Shown: positions 5,879-8,729 of the stretch, piece by piece
How the letters are laid out: every line of letters starts with the position of its first letter
Position numbering within the stretch: position 1 is the first letter of the stretch
DNA from: Desulfobacteraceae bacterium UBA5623
GTDB lineage: Bacteria > Desulfobacterota > DSM-4660 > Desulfatiglandales > Desulfatiglandaceae
Direction of reading: 5' to 3'
Length of the DNA stretch: 8,729 bases
NCBI GenBank assembly: GCA_002424495.1
Contig: DIKH01000162.1
Span: forward strand, 1 to 8,729
Notes under the pieces: model-generated
Told to the model about the DNA's origin: nothing
The model's database searches: none
Seen by the model: only the letters and a program-made list of their open reading frames with translations
Made by a program: the position numbers and the translations under genes

Positions 5879-6949
5879 TCAACCCGCGCCCAACTCTCCC
5901 GCCATCTTGCCTACAGATTCCTTTATGTCACCCATAATGGTCCCGATATCTGCTTCATTAAGGCCCAGGAACTTCATAGCCCTTTCATCTATCATATACA
6001 TCAGGTTTTCGATGCTTGCGCCTATACCGCCCATTTTGGCCATGGCTCCGGCCATATTTACAATCGCATCCGCGGCATAAATAATATAGGCCAGTTCGAT
6101 GCCGCTGGATTTTGCGGGGGTATGGTGGTGGTTAATGGCAACTGAGATATCATCAGGTATCTTCCAGTGCTTGCAGACATCAAAGCCGAATTCTGCGTGG
6201 TTGAATCCAAAGATATGCTGCTCTGCGCTCATAAACGTCTCGCGCCCGTGTTCCATGAACTCATCAAAGTCCTCTTTTCGTTCAAGCACATATTTATCCA
6301 GCACCAGCTTTCCCGCATCATGAATGAGGCCGGCAGAAAAAGATGTCTCTTCCAGTGCCGGGTTTTTTCTGGCTGCAATAAGCCTTGAGCCGATAGCAAC
6401 CGACATTGAATGGAGCCACAGATCACCGGCTCCCAGCCCGTATCCCTTCAAAACTCTGTCCAAAAGGCCTGAGCTGCTTGCAAGAGTGATAAGCTCCCCG
6501 ATCACATTGTATCCCAGTATAACAGAGGCGTGATGGATGGAGGAGATCTTCCCCGACATGCCATAAAATGCGGAGTTTGCAATTTTGAGGATCTTTGTTG
6601 TGATTGCCTGGTCTGTTTCAATCACCTTCACGACATCTCTTACCCCTGAATTAGGGTCCGCCATCACTTGTCGGGCCTTGAGAACCACCTGGGGCATTGC
6701 AGGCAGATCACCCAGTTTCCGCAATATCTTTTCCTTCAAGGCCCGGCTGCCTATGTCTGTTTTGGGATCAGATCGTGCCGGGGCGGGTTTTTCTATCAAG
6801 TCAGGATCTTCATCTGAGGGCTTTATCCGCAGATCAAGTGTTATCTTTTCCCTGCAATTCGGGCAAGGAAAGGAGACCTTCTTGCCCATCGGGAGTTTTT
6901 CGTCAGGGATATTAAATGTCTTGATGCAACTTGCACAACTAACCTTCAT
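5879..6949 (-). CDS. Zinc-ribbon plus HDOD-domain protein
   Basis: A 356-residue cytoplasmic protein. The N-terminus is an MJ0042-type zinc ribbon with Cys5-x2-Cys8 and Cys29-x2-Cys32 (SCASC, then PCPNC). A polar, Pro-rich linker follows (about 40-70), then an HDOD domain (about 71-285) and a helical tail. HDOD hallmarks include GDLPAMPQVV (80-89), NSAFYG (125-130), LWLHS (His180), LIHDAGK (His210, Asp211), FNHAEFG (His251), NHHH (274-276) and ADAI (Asp294). HDOD proteins are mostly regulatory outputs in signalling, motility and cyclic-di-GMP networks; activity is usually unproven. AAAAGGAG lies just upstream of the ATG at 6949. It is the last gene of its operon, 13 bases after the REC-PAS gene, which suggests the two proteins work in one pathway. 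A nucleotide phosphohydrolase-like activity cannot be excluded, since most HD-type ligands are visible. Confidence 0.92.
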   Translation of the reverse strand: MKVSCASCIKTFNIPDEKLPMGKKVSFPCPNCREKITLDLRIKPSDEDPDLIEKPAPARSDPKTDIGSRALKEKILRKLGDLPAMPQVVLKARQVMADPNSGVRDVVKVIETDQAITTKILKIANSAFYGMSGKISSIHHASVILGYNVIGELITLASSSGLLDRVLKGYGLGAGDLWLHSMSVAIGSRLIAARKNPALEETSFSAGLIHDAGKLVLDKYVLERKEDFDEFMEHGRETFMSAEQHIFGFNHAEFGFDVCKHWKIPDDISVAINHHHTPAKSSGIELAYIIYAADAIVNMAGAMAKMGGIGASIENLMYMIDERAMKFLGLNEADIGTIMGDIKESVGKMAGELGAG

Positions 6950-6962
6950 GTTGTGTCTCCTT

Positions 6963-7781
6963 TTAATTTATAGGTCCCTGGTCTTCGTCATGCGTCATGT
7001 CATCAATGGTGATGACCCAGCCGGATTTTTTTTCATGCACCGTAAGCGCCGACACAGTGGTTCTAATCCGCCTTGAGTCCATGTTGATAGAAAAGCCGAT
7101 ATTTTTAGGTTGTTCATCCCTTTTTATCACTGTCTTGAGTGCATAAACCAGCCTTTCTTTTTCTTGAAGCGGAAAGATTTTTATTATGGATGTGTTCAAG
7201 ATATCCTCAGCCGGTCTTCCCACAATGTCTAATGCGGACGGATTTGCGCCGATTATCTTGGCATCAGTATCAACAACAATAATTCCGATTCCCGCACTTT
7301 CCGTCACTGCCTGTGTAGAACTAAGTATATCCATCAGTCCTGCCAAGGACTGTCTCGGGTACACCTCGCCCGGCTCAAGTATGACCTTTGCTTCCTGCCC
7401 GGGCAGGGGCTGTTTTTCAATCTTATCAAGGAACTTGTCCACATGGTCGCCCATTTTTTCAATAGCACCCTTTGCTATGTAATAATCCGCGCCGATTCTA
7501 CTAAGATCATCCATCTGCTCCACCAGGTATCCTGAGACCGCGATGATCGGAAAATGGATATTATCAGATCTCTTGCGGGCGAATCTTATCAACTGCCTTC
7601 CGTCTATCTTGGGCAGCATTATCTCAAGAAAGAGAAAATCAACGGCGCCCTCTTTCATTCTGGATATTCCATCCTTGCCGTTCTGGGCTTTTACTACAAT
7701 ATAGCCTCTCTTTTCCAGGAGGTCAGCGAGGAATTCCATAAAGAAAAAATCGCTATCTACAACCAGGGCCTTTTTTGCCAT
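6963..7781 (-). CDS. REC-PAS protein with Glu in place of the phospho-acceptor Asp
   Basis: A 272-residue cytoplasmic signalling protein. The receiver domain (about 1-120) keeps the acidic pair Asp9 and Asp11, the switch Ser83 (AVSG) and Lys104 (IAKG). The phospho-acceptor position reads FLEIMLP with Glu53 (codon GAG, 7625-7623) instead of Asp. Such a change usually means a receiver that is not phosphorylated or that sits in an active-like state. After a linker (about 121-150) comes a PAS domain (about 154-262), recognised from GIIVVDTDAKIIGANPSA (167-184) and the closing GWVITIDDMT (254-263). There is no histidine kinase, DNA-binding, GGDEF or EAL domain. The ATG at 7781 is preceded by GGAG nine bases upstream. 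It lies 31 bases after the ATPase gene and 13 bases before the HDOD gene, so co-transcription is likely. Confidence 0.9.
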   Translation of the reverse strand: MAKKALVVDSDFFFMEFLADLLEKRGYIVVKAQNGKDGISRMKEGAVDFLFLEIMLPKIDGRQLIRFARKRSDNIHFPIIAVSGYLVEQMDDLSRIGADYYIAKGAIEKMGDHVDKFLDKIEKQPLPGQEAKVILEPGEVYPRQSLAGLMDILSSTQAVTESAGIGIIVVDTDAKIIGANPSALDIVGRPAEDILNTSIIKIFPLQEKERLVYALKTVIKRDEQPKNIGFSINMDSRRIRTTVSALTVHEKKSGWVITIDDMTHDEDQGPIN

Positions 7782-7812
7782 TTTGTTTATCTCCGGAAGG
7801 ATTAAACAGCCT

Positions 7813-8729
7813 CTAAGTTATGCACACCCTTCTGACCTCTTTTATGTCAGTCAGGCCCTGAAACACCTTCTTGATTCCGTCCTGTTTCAGGGTGTCCATT
7901 CCCTCTTTCATTGCCTGTTCAAAAAGATGTTCCGTATTCTCCTGATTCTTGATAAGGCGTTTTATCTCTTTGGTCCCTTCCATCAATTCGTGTATCCCCA
8001 GCCTGCCCTTATAACCGGTGCCGGAGCAGACATCGCAGCCCTTGGTCCGGTAAAGCTTGGTATCAGGGCCGTATTGTATCCCGGTGTTTGCGAAATGCTG
8101 CTTACCGTAATCAGTTACGATGTCATTGAACTCTTCTTCGGTGGGATGATACGCTTCCCGGCATTCAGGGCATAGTTTCCTAACCAGCCTCTGGGCCATC
8201 ACGCCCAGAAAGGCGTCTGAAAAATTGAGCGCATTCAGACCCATATCCAATAACCTGGTTATGGTCTCCGGCGCGCTGTTGGTATGGAGTGTCGAAAAGA
8301 CAAGATGGCCGGTCAGGGATGCCTCAACGCCGATGGCGGCGGTTTCGTGATCGCGCATCTCGCCGATCATGATTACATCCGGGTCTGCCCTCAAAAAGGC
8401 GCGCATTATCCTCTGAAAGTCAAGACCTATCTTTGGCCTTGCCTCCACCTGCCTCAGTCCTGCCTGGGTAATTTCAACAGGGTCCTCAGCGGTCCATATC
8501 TTGATCCCAGGTTTGTTTATATGACCAAGGGCCGCATGGAGAGATGTGGTCTTTCCGGAACCGGTAGGGCCAACCACAAGCACCATCCCATAGGGCTGCG
8601 CGATTATTTTCTTTAGCACGCTAAGATTGCGCTCACTCAGACCCATCTTGTCGAGGGGCATGGCCCCGGCCTTGGCCAGTATCCTCAACACCGCGTCCTC
8701 AAACCCGCCGGCAGTAGGTATTGTGGCCA
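7813..8729 (-). CDS. GspE/PilB-family secretion or type IV pilus ATPase, 5' end outside the window
   Basis: This is the C-terminal 304 residues of a hexameric ATPase that powers type II secretion or type IV pilus assembly at the cytoplasmic face of the inner membrane. The frame stays open to the window edge (ATIPTAGGFEDAVLRIL at the truncated end, matching the family's ...PT..GE..VLRIL), so the N-terminal part is missing only because of the window. Motifs are Walker A GPTGSGKTTS (codons from 8571), Asp box (WTAEDPVEI), Walker B with DVIMIGEMRD, His box GHLVFSTLHTN, and the zinc-binding pairs CPEC and CDVC typical of GspE/PilB but absent from PilT. The stop is TAG at 7815-7813. I cannot decide between GspE and PilB from this part. 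Being followed by REC-PAS and HDOD genes suggests regulated pilus or secretion function. Confidence 0.93.
   Translation of the reverse strand, partial: ATIPTAGGFEDAVLRILAKAGAMPLDKMGLSERNLSVLKKIIAQPYGMVLVVGPTGSGKTTSLHAALGHINKPGIKIWTAEDPVEITQAGLRQVEARPKIGLDFQRIMRAFLRADPDVIMIGEMRDHETAAIGVEASLTGHLVFSTLHTNSAPETITRLLDMGLNALNFSDAFLGVMAQRLVRKLCPECREAYHPTEEEFNDIVTDYGKQHFANTGIQYGPDTKLYRTKGCDVCSGTGYKGRLGIHELMEGTKEIKRLIKNQENTEHLFEQAMKEGMDTLKQDGIKKVFQGLTDIKEVRRVCIT

Overview
The window looks like a bacterial chromosome segment of moderate GC, most likely from an anaerobic or facultative deltaproteobacterium (Desulfobacterota-like). That placement is an inference from gene types and style: a molybdenum hydroxylase operon next to a PilB/GspE, REC-PAS and HDOD signalling cluster. 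No rRNA, tRNA or marker gene confirms it.

Region 1 (about 133-4609, minus strand) is a tightly coupled four-gene operon read from high to low coordinates. It runs CoxG-like SRPBCC protein, FAD subunit, [2Fe-2S] subunit, large molybdopterin subunit. All three junctions overlap (4, 4 and 14 bases). A strong sigma-70-type promoter (TTGACA, 17 bases, TATACT) lies about 170 bases upstream of the first gene. The products would form an LMS-type molybdenum hydroxylase of the xanthine dehydrogenase/4-hydroxybenzoyl-CoA reductase class. Electrons would pass from the Mo centre through two [2Fe-2S] clusters to FAD, and perhaps on to quinone via CoxG. The substrate cannot be read from the sequence. The large subunit has Asn where the family's catalytic Glu is expected. 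A small gene that starts in a GTGA overlap with the large-subunit stop appears broken by one missing base in a G run.

Region 2 (about 4610-5878) is more A/T-rich and mostly unrecognised. It holds a symmetric repeat, a good plus-strand promoter, and one plus-strand ORF of unknown function. That ORF has an N-terminal cysteine cluster and a perfect internal ribosome binding site that could start a separate 90-residue protein. The space after it contains a perfect GC-rich hairpin that is not a terminator, and then a short GC hairpin just beyond the end of the next, convergent operon.

Region 3 (5879-8729, minus strand) is a second operon: a GspE/PilB-type secretion or pilus ATPase (cut by the window edge), a REC-PAS protein whose phospho-acceptor Asp is replaced by Glu, and a zinc-ribbon plus HDOD protein. 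Together they suggest a signalling unit tied to type IV pili or type II secretion. The two operons are probably functionally unrelated.
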